From Massarina eburnea CBS 473.64 (Eukaryota; Ascomycota; Dothideomycetes; Pleosporales; Massarinaceae): 64,000 bases of DNA. This document shows positions 22,995 to 32,931 of this stretch, one piece after another. The stretch spans positions 1,099,153-1,163,152 of the forward strand of contig MU006776.1 in assembly GCA_010093635.1 (NCBI GenBank), given 5' to 3'. Each line of letters begins with the position of its first letter. Position 1 is the first letter of the stretch. Made by a program: the position numbers and the translations under genes. The notes under the pieces are model-generated. The model was given only the letters and a program-made list of their open reading frames with translations, was not told the origin of the DNA and did not search any database.

Positions 22995-25487
22995 ATGCCG
23001 TACGGAAAAGTCGACGAGCTCGCCATCAACACCATCCGAACCCTCGCGGTATGTTTTTCGTGGTCCTCGCCTGCCCCGCCACCGTCACCACCTGCCCCGC
23101 CATCGCCGCGCCATTGCCGCCTTTCCCAACAAACAATCTAAGCGGCGGGCCCAATTGCTGACTATCGTGCTTCTCCAGGTCGATGCTACGTTCGCCGCCA
23201 ACTCTGGCCATCCGGGCGCCCCTATGGGCATGGCCCCGGTGGCCCACGTTCTCTTCAACAAGTTCATGACCTTCAACCCCAAGAACCCCGAATGGGTCAA
23301 CCGCGACCGCTTTGTCCTTTCGTACGTTGTTATTTCATGATTCTGCCTTGTCAAGAGTCTGGCTTACCAATTGCCCCTCTTCTGCGAGGGGTATCATCTG
23401 GATGTTGATACGCTTTACACTTTTTTGTCCACACGGGAAACCCGCTAACTCCGACCACAGCAACGGCCACGGCTGCATGCTCCAGTATGCTCTCCTCCAC
23501 CTGTTCGGCTACGCCTTGAGCATCGATGACTTGAAGCACTTCCGTGTAAGATCTGACCTGCCCTAGATATATATGTGCCTTGGAAATCGGCGTCTGACCC
23601 ATCTATAGCAAGTCGACAGCATCACTCCCGGCCATCCCGAGGCTCACGACACCCCTGGTATCGAAGTCACCACTGGCCCTCTCGGCCAAGGCTTCGCGAA
23701 TGCCGTCGGTCTCGCCATTGCGCAGGCGCACACTGCCGCCGTCTTCAACAAGCCTGGCTTCGACCTGATCAACAACCACACATACATGTTCTTCGGTGAT
23801 GGCTGCGCCATGGAGGGCATTGCCAGCGAGGCTGCCTCCACTGCTGGTCACTTGCAGCTTGGCAACCTGATCGCCATTTACGACGATAACAAGATCTCCA
23901 TCGGTACGTTCCCGAGACAGCTGCATGAAATGCCAGACATTAACTCCGAAATCTAGATGGTGACACCAAGTGCGCCTTCACTGAGGATGTCATGAAGCGA
24001 TTCGAGGCCTACGGCTGGCACACGCAGCACGTCGAGAAGGGTGACACCGACCTCGAGAGCATTGAGGCTGCCATCGCGAAGGCCAAGGAGGTCACGGACA
24101 AGCCCTCAGTTATCAAGCTGACCACCACCATTGGTTTCGGCTCCAACCTCCAGGGAACTGGAGGTGTTCACGGTAACCCTCTCAAGGCCGACGACATCAA
24201 GCAGGTCAAGGAGAAGTTCGGCTTTGACCCTGAGAAGACCTTCGTTGTGCCCCAGGAGGTCACTGAGCAGTACCACAAGCACGCTGCTGAGGGAGCTGCT
24301 GCCGAGCAGGAGTGGAACAAGCTTTTTGAGAAGTACGCACAGGAGCACAAGGACCTCCACGCCGACTTGGCTCGACGACTAACTGGCGCTCTTCCCGAGG
24401 GCTGGGAGAAGAAGCTCCCCACATACAAGCCCACAGACCCCGCCATTGCGTCTCGAAAGTTGTCCGAGAGCGTCTTGGAGGCCATCTACGAGGCTGTTCC
24501 GGAACTGCTCTCTGGTTCCGCAGATTTGACCGGCTCCAACAACACTCGCTGGAAGAAGGCCGTCGACTTCCAACCCCCCAACCTTGGTATCGGTGACTGG
24601 TCTGGCCGGTATCTCAGGTACGGTGTGCGCGAGCACGCCATGGCTGCCATCATGAACGGTTTGTCCGCATATGGCACCACCATCCCCGCTGGAGGAACTT
24701 TCCTCAACTTCGTCTCATACGCTGCCGGTGCTGTCCGTCTGTCCGCCTTGTCGCACCAGCGCGTCATTTACGTCGCTACCCACGACTCTATCGGTCTTGG
24801 TGAGGACGGTCCTACACATCAGCCTATCGAGACCCTTGCTCACTTCCGTGCTCTGCCCAACTTCATGGTGTGGCGTCCGGCCGACGGAAACGAGACCTCT
24901 GCTGCGTACTATATGGCTCTCACCTCGAAATCGACCCCCTCCCTTCTCGCTCTTACCCGCCAGAACCTGCCCCAGCTTGAGGGCTCGACAATTGAAAAGG
25001 GTATCAAGGGCGGCTACGTCGCTCTTGAGGCTGACAAGGCCGATGTCACCCTCGTCTCCACTGGCTCAGAAGTTTCGCTTTGCTTGGAGGCTGTCGAGAC
25101 GCTCAAGAAGCAGGGCAAGACTGCCCGTGTTGTGTCTCTTCCCTGCGTCGAGGTCTTTGATGCTCAGTCCAAGGACTACAAGCTCTCCGTCATCCCTGAC
25201 GGTATTCCTACTTTGAGCGTTGAGGTCATGTCGACGCTCGGCTGGGAGAAGTACTCACACGAGCAATTTGGTCTCAACCGATTCGGTGCCTCCGGCCCTT
25301 ACAAGGAAGTCTACAAGGTATGTCGACGGAGATTTGGCAGAGGGAGAATACATACTGACATGATTAACAGAAATTCGAATTCACACCCGAGGGCATTACC
25401 AAGCGTGCCTTGGCCACCATCGACTTCTACAAGGACGTCAAGCCCCTCCGCTCGCCTCTCAACCGCGCGTTTACCCAGCTCATCTAA
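22995..25487 (+). CDS. TKL1: transketolase
   Basis: Six exons, 22995-23048, 23179-23321, 23461-23545, 23609-23903, 23957-25317 and 25371-25487, encode 684 aa, the normal length. TPP-binding and catalytic blocks are present: FAANSGHPGAPMGMAP, HDTPGIEVTTGPLGQG, FFGDGCAMEGIASEAAS, LSGSADLTGSNNT, RYGVREHAMAAIMNG, THDSIGLGEDGPTHQP and HEQFGLNRFGASG. The cytosolic enzyme transfers two-carbon units between pentose, triose and hexose phosphates in the non-oxidative pentose phosphate pathway, using thiamine diphosphate and Mg. Introns cluster at the 5' end, as in other fungal orthologues. Codon use is strongly C-ending, in line with high expression. A GAPDH-linked triose pathway enzyme (tpi) lies at 49.7-50.6 kb. 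Confidence 0.95.
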
Positions 25488-25674
25488 AGTGTTGGTAGCA
25501 TTTTGAGTTGCTTGCGGGTCAAATAAAGAGGGCTTCGTAGAAGCAGTGCACTCAGCTAGTGTGGTGCGGTGTGACAAGCGGATGCATGTATAGAATTCAA
25601 TCTTTTAATGACCAGCTGTGTTGCAAGACATGCTAAGGTGATGCTTTCCTCATTCGTGCCTTCTAGCCCTTGGC

Positions 25675-26524
25675 TCATTTGCCAATGGTCAAATACAGGC
25701 GATCACCAATATCACCCAAGCCAGGGTTGATCATGCCCTTCTCATCAACCTCCTTATCACAGCCTCCAACCCAGACCTCAACCCCCTCGGCCCACTCCTC
25801 ACACGCGGCCTTCAAACCACCCTCGGTTGCCAGCACGGCACACACTATGATCCTCTTCACGCCCCAGTCCCTGAGCGTATCGATGGCTGCACATGCGGTT
25901 GCGCCTGTCGCAATGACGGGATCTACGATGATGGCGAGTTCGGCAGGGCCGCTGGCGTTGGGGTTCGAAGCACTGGAGCTGTGGTAGGGCAGGTTGTTGT
26001 AGTATTCTACGGGTTGGAGGGTGGACTTTTCGCGGTAGAGACCGAGGTGGTGGATGGCGACTGGGGAGGGGAGGAGAGAGGACAGGGCGGGGACCATGGA
26101 GAGGCCGCTGCGGAGAATGGGGACAAGAGATATGCTGGAGGGGGCGGGGGAGGTGGTTGTTGTGGTGTAGGAGTAGCCTAGTGGAGATTTGTCCTGCAGC
26201 ATTGGACTGTTAGTATACGTGCATGGGGTTGTGCATGGAGTGTTTGTGCGGATATAGGCGGGGTACATGGGCGAAGGCGGGGAACACGCTCCGCAACGCT
26301 TCAAGAAACAGGCTGTTGCTGTTCGCGAGAGGGATATAGCATACCGTGCCGTTCTCTTTGACACTCAGACCCGAAGCCAGCGCCTCGTAGCCCACCATCA
26401 AGGCAATGTCATGCACCAGCGGCTGCACATCCCTTGAGCTCGTATCCGCGGACCTGAGCAGCGAGAGCTTCGCCTGCAGACACGGATGGCTCGACACATG
26501 AGCATTTGGCGGGAGAGTCGTCAT
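25675..26524 (-). CDS. FUR1: uracil phosphoribosyltransferase
   Basis: Exons 26524-26345 and 26193-25675 encode 232 aa. The N-terminal part has RSADTSSRDVQPLVHDIALM and GYEALASGL. The C-terminal part has VPILRSGLSMVPAL and IIVDPVIATGATACAAID, the PRPP-binding loop, and ends with GLGDIGDRLYLTIGK, typical of UPRT. It converts uracil plus PRPP to UMP in pyrimidine salvage; loss of this enzyme gives 5-fluorouracil resistance in fungi. The intron contains no in-frame stop near its donor, so the splice was placed by matching the ENGT-DKSPLGY junction. Divergent from the fluoride exporter gene. Confidence 0.9.
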
Positions 26525-26916
26525 GGTGCGAACTTCAGGTACCTCGGACGTCGGTTTTGAGAGTGACGTTTGAGTTATCCAGGCAAGAGTAGGTGTTGAA
26601 ACGGGGGGGGAGCTCGGGGAGCTTTGAGGCTCGCTGTCAATGCATTAGTCTGCTGTCACCTCATGCATGGAGCTTAGCGCATAGATGGAGATATTGAATG
26701 TCCCGAGCGGTCCCTGCAGATGGAATATGTCGACGTGATGTGATGTTTGCTTAGGCGTCTTCGTTCCCAGGTCGCTCCATGGGTGCTGCTTAGTCCATCA
26801 CCTCGCCCAGGTCCCTTAATGTGCGGACCGACGCAATCATGTCAATACATATATATAGTATGCAGCCTGCGGGCGAAAGCTGCGGGTAGACGACGTCTGG
26901 GTTGCGACGAGAGAGG
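26525..26916. promoter_or_regulatory. divergent promoter region, FUR1 / fluoride exporter
   Basis: 392 bp between two divergent start codons. A TATATATAGTATG motif near 26849-26861 is about 60 bp upstream of the exporter ATG and may be a TATA element for it. A run of eight G occurs near 26604. Confidence 0.45.
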
Positions 26917-28443
26917 ATGCCGGACTGGGACGACGGCGCGTCCAGACGGCGCGACTCGCATTACAACCAGCAGCGCTCGTCGTTTCCGCGCTCTGAACAC
27001 GACAAGAGCGCGCCGTCGCACCCGCAATCGCGTCACCGGTCGGCACCGCAGGGCGCGCATATGGTGGACGTGGTCGACGACTATACTTTACAGGATATCG
27101 GCGAGATTTCGTATGCGCTTCCGTCCGACCCACCTTCAGAACCTGCCAGTCCCTCGCCAGCGCCCATTGTTCCGCGCATACCGACGCGCAAGGGAAGTAT
27201 GGACAGGAACATGCCACCGACGACCGCCTTACCGCCACAGGCCGACGACCGCAGTATACCAGGCCGCTCCGCCTATTCAATCGTGCTGACCGAACTTTAC
27301 GTTGTTTCCCATCTCGTGTTCTTCTCCATACTCGGTACGCTCGCTCGACTTGGCCTCCAATGGCTGACCTTCTACCCCGGTGCGCCCATCACCTTCTCCG
27401 AATTCTGGGCCAATGTGGCAGGCACATTGTTCATCGGCTTTCTAGCAGAAGACCGGCGACTCTTCCGCGCTGAATGGGGGGACTCTCCTTACACACCACC
27501 GAGTACACCACGTCCGCCTCGCACACCCCAGCACGATGAAGAGAAAGATCACGAGTCCTCAAACCAAGCAGCGCAAGCCTCACATATGAAAGTGAAGAAG
27601 ACGATACCGCTCTACATCGGCCTAGTCACCGCTTTCTGCGGCTCCTTTACCAGTTTCTCAAGTTTCATACGCGACACTTTCCTCGCCTTCGTGAACGATC
27701 TACCCGCACCTGTCAATCACACAAACACCTCCATCAACTCAAATGCAACCCTTCCAAGAAACGATGGATACTCATTCATGGCCGGCCTAGCCGTCATCAT
27801 CCTCACACTAGGTCTCTGCTATGCCGCCCTAAAAGTAGGCGCCCACCTCGCCATCCTCCTCGACCCCATCACCCCAACCCTCCCCTTCCGCCTCACGCGC
27901 CGCATCATCGATCCCATCGTCGTCTTCCTAGCATGGTCCTCCTGGCTCGGCGCAGTCTTCATGGCGATCTGGCCGCCTGACCGTCCTTATGGGCCTTCGT
28001 CCCGAGGACCTTGGAGCAACGAGACATGGCGCGGTCAAGCCATCTTTGCCTGCGTTTTCGCACCCCTCGGATGTTTGCTGCGCTTCTACATCTCCCTCTT
28101 TCTCAATCCGCTGATCCCGTCCTTTCCACTCGGCACGTTTGTGGTGAACATCTTCGGTACCGCGGTCTTGGGTATGGCGTATGATTTGCAGCACGTTGCT
28201 ATCGGCGATTTTGGGGCCGGAGGGGGAAGGGTAGGATGCCAGGTATTGCAGGCTGTGATGGACGGCTTTTGTGGCACTTTGACGACCGTTAGTACGTGGA
28301 TTCTCGAGATTACGAGCTTGAAGAGAAGACATGCGTATGTTTATGGGGCCATGAGTGTTTGGGTTGGAGTACTGATTTTGGTGATTATTATGGGGAGTGT
28401 GAAGTGGACGGTAGGCTGGGTGGCGGTGGCTTGTGTACATTAG
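26917..28443 (+). CDS. FEX1: fluoride exporter FEX (dual CrcB domain)
   Basis: A single exon encodes 508 aa from ATG 26917. The N-terminal about 115 residues are hydrophilic, Ser/Pro/Arg-rich. Two CrcB/FEX domains follow, each with four helices: the first has GTLARLGLQWL, FWANVAGTLFIGFLAE and FCGSFTSFSSFIRD; the second has FAPLGCLLRFYISLFLN, FVVNIFGTAVLGMAYD and GFCGTLTTVSTWILEI. The paired Asn and Phe-box/TT..ST motifs of the fluoride pore are visible in both halves. It expels fluoride across the plasma membrane. A loop with TPPSTPRPPRTP separates helices 2 and 3 of the first domain. A TTG-started extension at 26902 was rejected. Confidence 0.9.
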   Translation: MPDWDDGASRRRDSHYNQQRSSFPRSEHDKSAPSHPQSRHRSAPQGAHMVDVVDDYTLQDIGEISYALPSDPPSEPASPSPAPIVPRIPTRKGSMDRNMPPTTALPPQADDRSIPGRSAYSIVLTELYVVSHLVFFSILGTLARLGLQWLTFYPGAPITFSEFWANVAGTLFIGFLAEDRRLFRAEWGDSPYTPPSTPRPPRTPQHDEEKDHESSNQAAQASHMKVKKTIPLYIGLVTAFCGSFTSFSSFIRDTFLAFVNDLPAPVNHTNTSINSNATLPRNDGYSFMAGLAVIILTLGLCYAALKVGAHLAILLDPITPTLPFRLTRRIIDPIVVFLAWSSWLGAVFMAIWPPDRPYGPSSRGPWSNETWRGQAIFACVFAPLGCLLRFYISLFLNPLIPSFPLGTFVVNIFGTAVLGMAYDLQHVAIGDFGAGGGRVGCQVLQAVMDGFCGTLTTVSTWILEITSLKRRHAYVYGAMSVWVGVLILVIIMGSVKWTVGWVAVACVH

Positions 28444-28680
28444 GAGGGGGCAGAAATGTGAATGCATCATGTGTATTATGAGTATGTATTTTACATAATA
28501 TCGGGCTTCTATTAGCTAAGATGGGATACGCGGCAACACAAAGACTTTTCTGGGGTAAACGTAAACCAGGATTGATAGGGCAACTGGAGCATGTCTGAAT
28601 ACTACTAAACATTCAAATAGCTAAAGTCACTACATCCGACTTTGTTACGGTGCCTAATTCGATTCCAATAAACACCTACA

Positions 28681-29887
28681 TCAACTGCATACTCCTCCCT
28701 CCCCATCCCACCAAGCACCAATCTCCACCCCATTCTTATTCTCCCACTGCACAACATCCATCACTGTTGCCTTGATACTATCATATGCATTTTTCCACTG
28801 CGTCCCAAATACCTCATCCGTCTTCGACGTGTCAATCTTCACCATCTTCTCCTTGGCCCATACACTCGGAGTCTCTGCAAACTCCGGCAGCCGATCCTTC
28901 AATCCAGTTTCTTTATCCCGTAGTTCTTTCGTGATGGAACGCAGATTGACAGGATCGGGATGTGTGAGCAGGTAGCGTTTGTTTCCTGGTACTTTTGTAG
29001 GAGAGAGGGAGAGGATGTGCGTGCGTGCTACGTCGTCAGTGTCCCTATGATGGATAATAAAGTCAGAAACCACCAACCATATCTATGAAAGAGATAACTA
29101 GGGTAAAGGAGGATACGATACCGGAACAAGTCAAGTAAGAAAAGTGGTATGAAAAGACTCACATAAACCAAGGGAAAAATGCATCAGCTTCTTCCCCTTT
29201 ACGTCCCACAAACAGCGCATTCGTAACCCGTCCAATACCCCCAGGGCTATCCATCATCGGCTTATACCCGACCTGTGGACTGCGTCCCGTGATTGCAGGC
29301 GGGAGTAACATCACCACGTCGAAACCTGCAGACCCCGTATTTTCATCCAGCCACGCCCACATCTTCTTCTCAGCCGCCGTCTTCGCGAACGCGTACGCAG
29401 AGACCCAAGGCCCGGCCTTCGCTTCCTCGAGCGTGGTGTCAATGAAGGAGGTCTCAGTGATTGTGATAGTGGGGTCGAGGAGGTCTTTTCTGCCGACAGC
29501 CTGGAGGAGCGTGCCGCAGATGATTACTCTTTTCAAGCTCTTGCTGTTCTTTGCTGCTTCGAGGATGTTTTTGTCGATTGCCCACGTGGGTTCAATGATA
29601 CTGGTGAGCCAGTTGGAAGGGTCGCCTAGAGGTGTTGCGCAGTGGATTATTGCGGTCGCTGTTGCCGCAGCTTCGTCGAAGGCGTGCGGGACCGAGAGGT
29701 CAGGGATGACGGTAAAGGAGAGCCGGGAGGTGGAGGTTTTGTACTTTGTTCTCAGGGTGTGGATGGCGTTTTCGCGTCGGAGGACGATGTTGATGCTGTG
29801 GGTTGTGATGGCGAGGAGTTGGTCGAGAATGACGGCGCCTAGGTTTCCGGTTGCGCCAGTGAGAAGAATGGACTCTTGGTTCGACAT
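28681..29887 (-). CDS. NAD(P)-dependent epimerase/reductase, extended SDR (GRP2/DFR-like)
   Basis: Exons 29887-29163 and 29044-28681 encode 362 aa; the 118-nt intron joins FFPWFMDTDDVARTHIL. Cofactor motif LLTGATGNLGAVILDQLL lies at residues 8-25, the active site is SAYAFAKTAAEKKMW with YxxxK, and IICGTLLQAV carries the region where a catalytic Ser would normally sit (here Cys-Gly-Thr). The family includes methylglyoxal reductase Gre2 and dihydroflavonol reductase-like enzymes, usually NADPH-dependent. Substrate unknown. The replacement of the usual Ser-Ser-x2 by CGT is seen in the sequence and could lower or alter activity. Confidence 0.83.
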
Positions 29888-30575
29888 GATGGAGCAGTTG
29901 GTAGTTTGAGGGCTGGACTTTGCGTGATGGTGTTGGCTCTTTCCTGTGTGCTGTGGAGAAGAATGAGGACTGTGCTACCGCTTTTCGAACAATATATACT
30001 TTCAGTTGCTCACTGTTAGCGGTCTTTCTTCGTGCAGGCTGTTTATTCGAGGTGATGGTCGTCGAGGTAAGGCTTCTCGTGATTGCTATATTTTCATGTG
30101 TATACTGATGTAAAAAAACCCCATTTCGCAAACAATGTTTGCTAGTCTCTCTCTATTTCAAATCCTGGATTGTGAACTACCTTGGTGCCGTTCTCTGGAG
30201 GCGTCCGTACACCCGGGGTGTCCATCCCCTGTACTTTAATAAGCCTGATAAGTATGCAGCATAAAGCTTCGCCCAATCACACCTCAGCAGTAGGAATGGG
30301 GTCTCTACTAATCGTAGATGGAAGCTAGGCTTGCCGAAGAATCGAGCATGACTGTGGCCATCAAATTAGTATCTTTTAGAAGTCAAGCAACTGTTTTTAG
30401 TCCTATACGTTCAAATAATGCGATTGGAGGAAGGCAGGGGTTGCATTGAAGGGACTTGAAAAGGGTATATTCAGTTGTGCTATAGACATAGTCGTACTTT
30501 CCAGCTTTTGCCCAAACCTAGCCGTAACGCCAGCCAAAACGCCATCGAGATGCTGAAGATTGCTCGCCCGCACGT
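29888..30575. other. intergenic, reductase promoter and mrt4 3' flank
   Basis: 688 bp with no supported gene. Short minus-strand frames are extensions of the reductase reading region without family content. Confidence 0.5.
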
Positions 30576-31333
30576 CTACTCCTCCATCGCACCGACCTCT
30601 GTGACGTCCTCTTTCGCTGTCGAGTAGTACGCCTTCATCTCAATCTTAAACTCGGCCATTGCAACACCGAAGAGCTTCAACAATGCTGTCTGGTGACTGT
30701 TCAAAGTCTGACCCTCTTTGCAAACAGTGTACGGCGCATCCAAAATGACTTTGCCCTTTTCCAGCTTCGTGGGCATGCCCCACTTCCGGACTGTAGTCTC
30801 CTGACTGTGCGGTAGTTGGACGTCGTCATCGGCCGGGAGTTCTCCACCTCTTGAATAGACCACGCCGGCGGGGATTGTGAAAGTCTGGGTAGCGGTGATA
30901 CCAGCACGGGCAAAGTCTGTCTGCGAGTACGCGGAGAAGTACTCGATGATCTCTTGTGGCTCGCGGTTCGTGAAGAAGAGGCCGATGTTGCCGTTGATAT
31001 GCTTCGAGAGTCGGGAGAGGTTCTTGAGGTGCTCGTCCGCGTCTGTCAGGCCGAGAGCTTTCGCCATGACCTTGGTCTTGCCGAAGAATAACCTGAGAAT
31101 TTTTTAGATGTAGGCGATGAGCCGGGTATCGTCATAGCATACCGGCAGTCTGAGAATTCAGCGCGCACTCCCTTCAGGTACGAATTGCGCATGTTCTCCA
31201 CCTCAAAGACGAAAATGTTCTGGTAGTTGTCGGCGGCTTCTTGGACATCGGCGTAAAGCTTCAGCGACAGCTCCTTGCCCTTCTTGTCCGTCTTGGACAG
31301 ATGTACGACCTTCGCGCGCTTTGATTTAGGCAT
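30576..31333 (-). CDS. mrt4: ribosome assembly factor Mrt4
   Basis: Exons 31333-31143 and 31092-30576 encode 235 aa. It starts MPKSKRAKVVHLSKTDKKG, typical of Mrt4. The P0-like core follows: FVFEVENMRNSYLKGVRAEF, FFGKTKVMAKALG, GNIGLFFTNREPQEIIEYF, then an insertion domain with AGVVYSRGGELP and SQETTVRKWGMPTKLEKGK, ending TLNSHQTALLKLFGVAMAEF. Mrt4 occupies the P-stalk site on nuclear pre-60S particles and is later exchanged for P0. It is divergent from mdm10 with 313 bp between starts. Confidence 0.92.
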
Positions 31334-31646
31334 GTTGGCGGTAAGGAATCAATTGCACTTGGTCAGTCGAAAAGAAGCGCACGCAGAAAAAGTTAGAGGA
31401 ACCAAACGGCGGGGAATTTTTGCCGGGCTTGGCGGGCTTGGCGGCCTACCTCGGTTCAGCTTATCTCCTATCGGACTCTAGCGAGAGTGTGGCTGACGGT
31501 ACTGTGGCTAGTGCATAGCCCGAACCAATGAGCGCAGTGTTTGATCAATGAGGTAAAGGCCGGCTAACTTCGATGTGCATCCGGTGCAAGCTGCGGGCTT
31601 TGCGAATGGACACGACGACCATTATGATATCGTGCCGGTGAGAAAA
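31334..31646. promoter_or_regulatory. divergent promoter region, mrt4 / mdm10
   Basis: 313 bp between two divergent ATGs. Contains a short GGGCTTGGCGGGCTTGGCGG repeat at about 31424-31443. No named site could be assigned. Confidence 0.45.
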
Positions 31647-32931
31647 ATGTTGGATTTTATGGAGAACGTGCAGAATGCCTTCTACGAAGCGTCGCACTGG
31701 AACCTCGATAATTCCTATGGCGCGTTGAATGCGACTGCACGAGGCAGGTCTCACTGTCCATTGCGTCCCACACTTCACCACTGACGGTTCCTCCAGCATT
31801 ACTCGACTTCCAGACACCAAAAGGTCTGAGACTGCAAATCTCCTCCCTCGCTGCCCCGAACTTTGCGACTTCGTACACGCTTGGGAATGTGGGTGTCGTC
31901 GATGGCTCTGTGTCTTACCTATACTCGTCACTGCCGCTGCGCAGGAAGTTGACAAGCTCCGACATCGATCTGCACCATGTCGTGAAGGGGTATAGACACC
32001 TGCAAGAGCTGCGGAGGCCGGACGAGCGCTGGTGGTGGGAGGTATGGCACAATGGCAAGCGCGTCGATCGAAGAGGTAGGCTCATCGATGCCCGATATGC
32101 CACTTGCATGTTCAAATGATTGCAGATACACTGCTCTACGGCCGCATATTCCTCCCCCAGTCCAGACTAGAGGCCCTATATCTACGTCGTCTCACACCAA
32201 CCCGCCAGCTGCGCATCTCTGCCGTCAGCGACTCAAACCTCAACAATGGCGGAACCATCCTCACGCTGCTGCAAAACGATAGCGGCAAATATAGCACCGA
32301 GTACATGTACAGCACAGACTCGGCTTTGATGGGCATACGAGGTCTCTACAACTTTGGTGCCGACCCCAGAGTGTCACCTACAGAGCCCGTGACAGCCCAA
32401 CAAGTAGCCGAAATTGTGCACGGTCGCTTCAGTGCCGGAGCGGAACTCTACTATGGACTTTTGAACAAGAGCGGTGGCATAAGCACCGGCTTACGCTTCA
32501 CCACGCTCCCAAACCATACTGGCTTCCCATATACCATGACACTTACGCTAAATCCATTGATGGGAAATCTTTCCTCCACTTATGCGGTCAAGGCCGGCCC
32601 CAACCTCGCCCTTTGTTCCCGGTTCGATTTCAACTTCTACTCCTACGAAAGCGAGTTGCAGCTCGGCTGTGAACTGTGGCGACGCCGCCGTAGCACAGAG
32701 GTCGATTGGGCCGTCAAGAAGCTGCGCCCGGACTGGGAACGACCAACGAGGGCTCGCGATGACGATGTTTCTGGCATCCTCAAAGCGCGCGTTGACCACC
32801 ACTGGCGCATCGGGGTGCTGTGGGAGGGCCGTATCAAAGAGCTGCTGTTCACGCTTGGCGCAAGCCTTGATTTGAAGAAGAGAGAGCAAGTGTTCCGGGC
32901 AGTTGGTATCGAGCTGCAGTACTCCTCATGA
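31647..32931 (+). CDS. MDM10: mitochondrial outer-membrane protein Mdm10 (ERMES/SAM subunit)
   Basis: Exons 31647-31743, 31797-32075 and 32126-32931 encode 393 aa. The start MLDFMENVQNAFYEASHWN and the blocks YGALNATARALLDFQTP, LAAPNFATSYTLGNVG, DGSVSYLYSSLPL, YGRIFLPQSRLEALYLRR and the C-terminal GASLDLKKREQVFRAVGIE match Mdm10. It is a beta-barrel of the porin type that links ER and mitochondria with Mmm1, Mdm12 and Mdm34 and also helps Tom40 assembly in the SAM complex. The first intron fits only with a GC donor (CGAG/GCAGGT; see findings). The beta-barrel is rich in alternating polar and hydrophobic residues, and no cleaved presequence is present, as expected. Confidence 0.92.
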
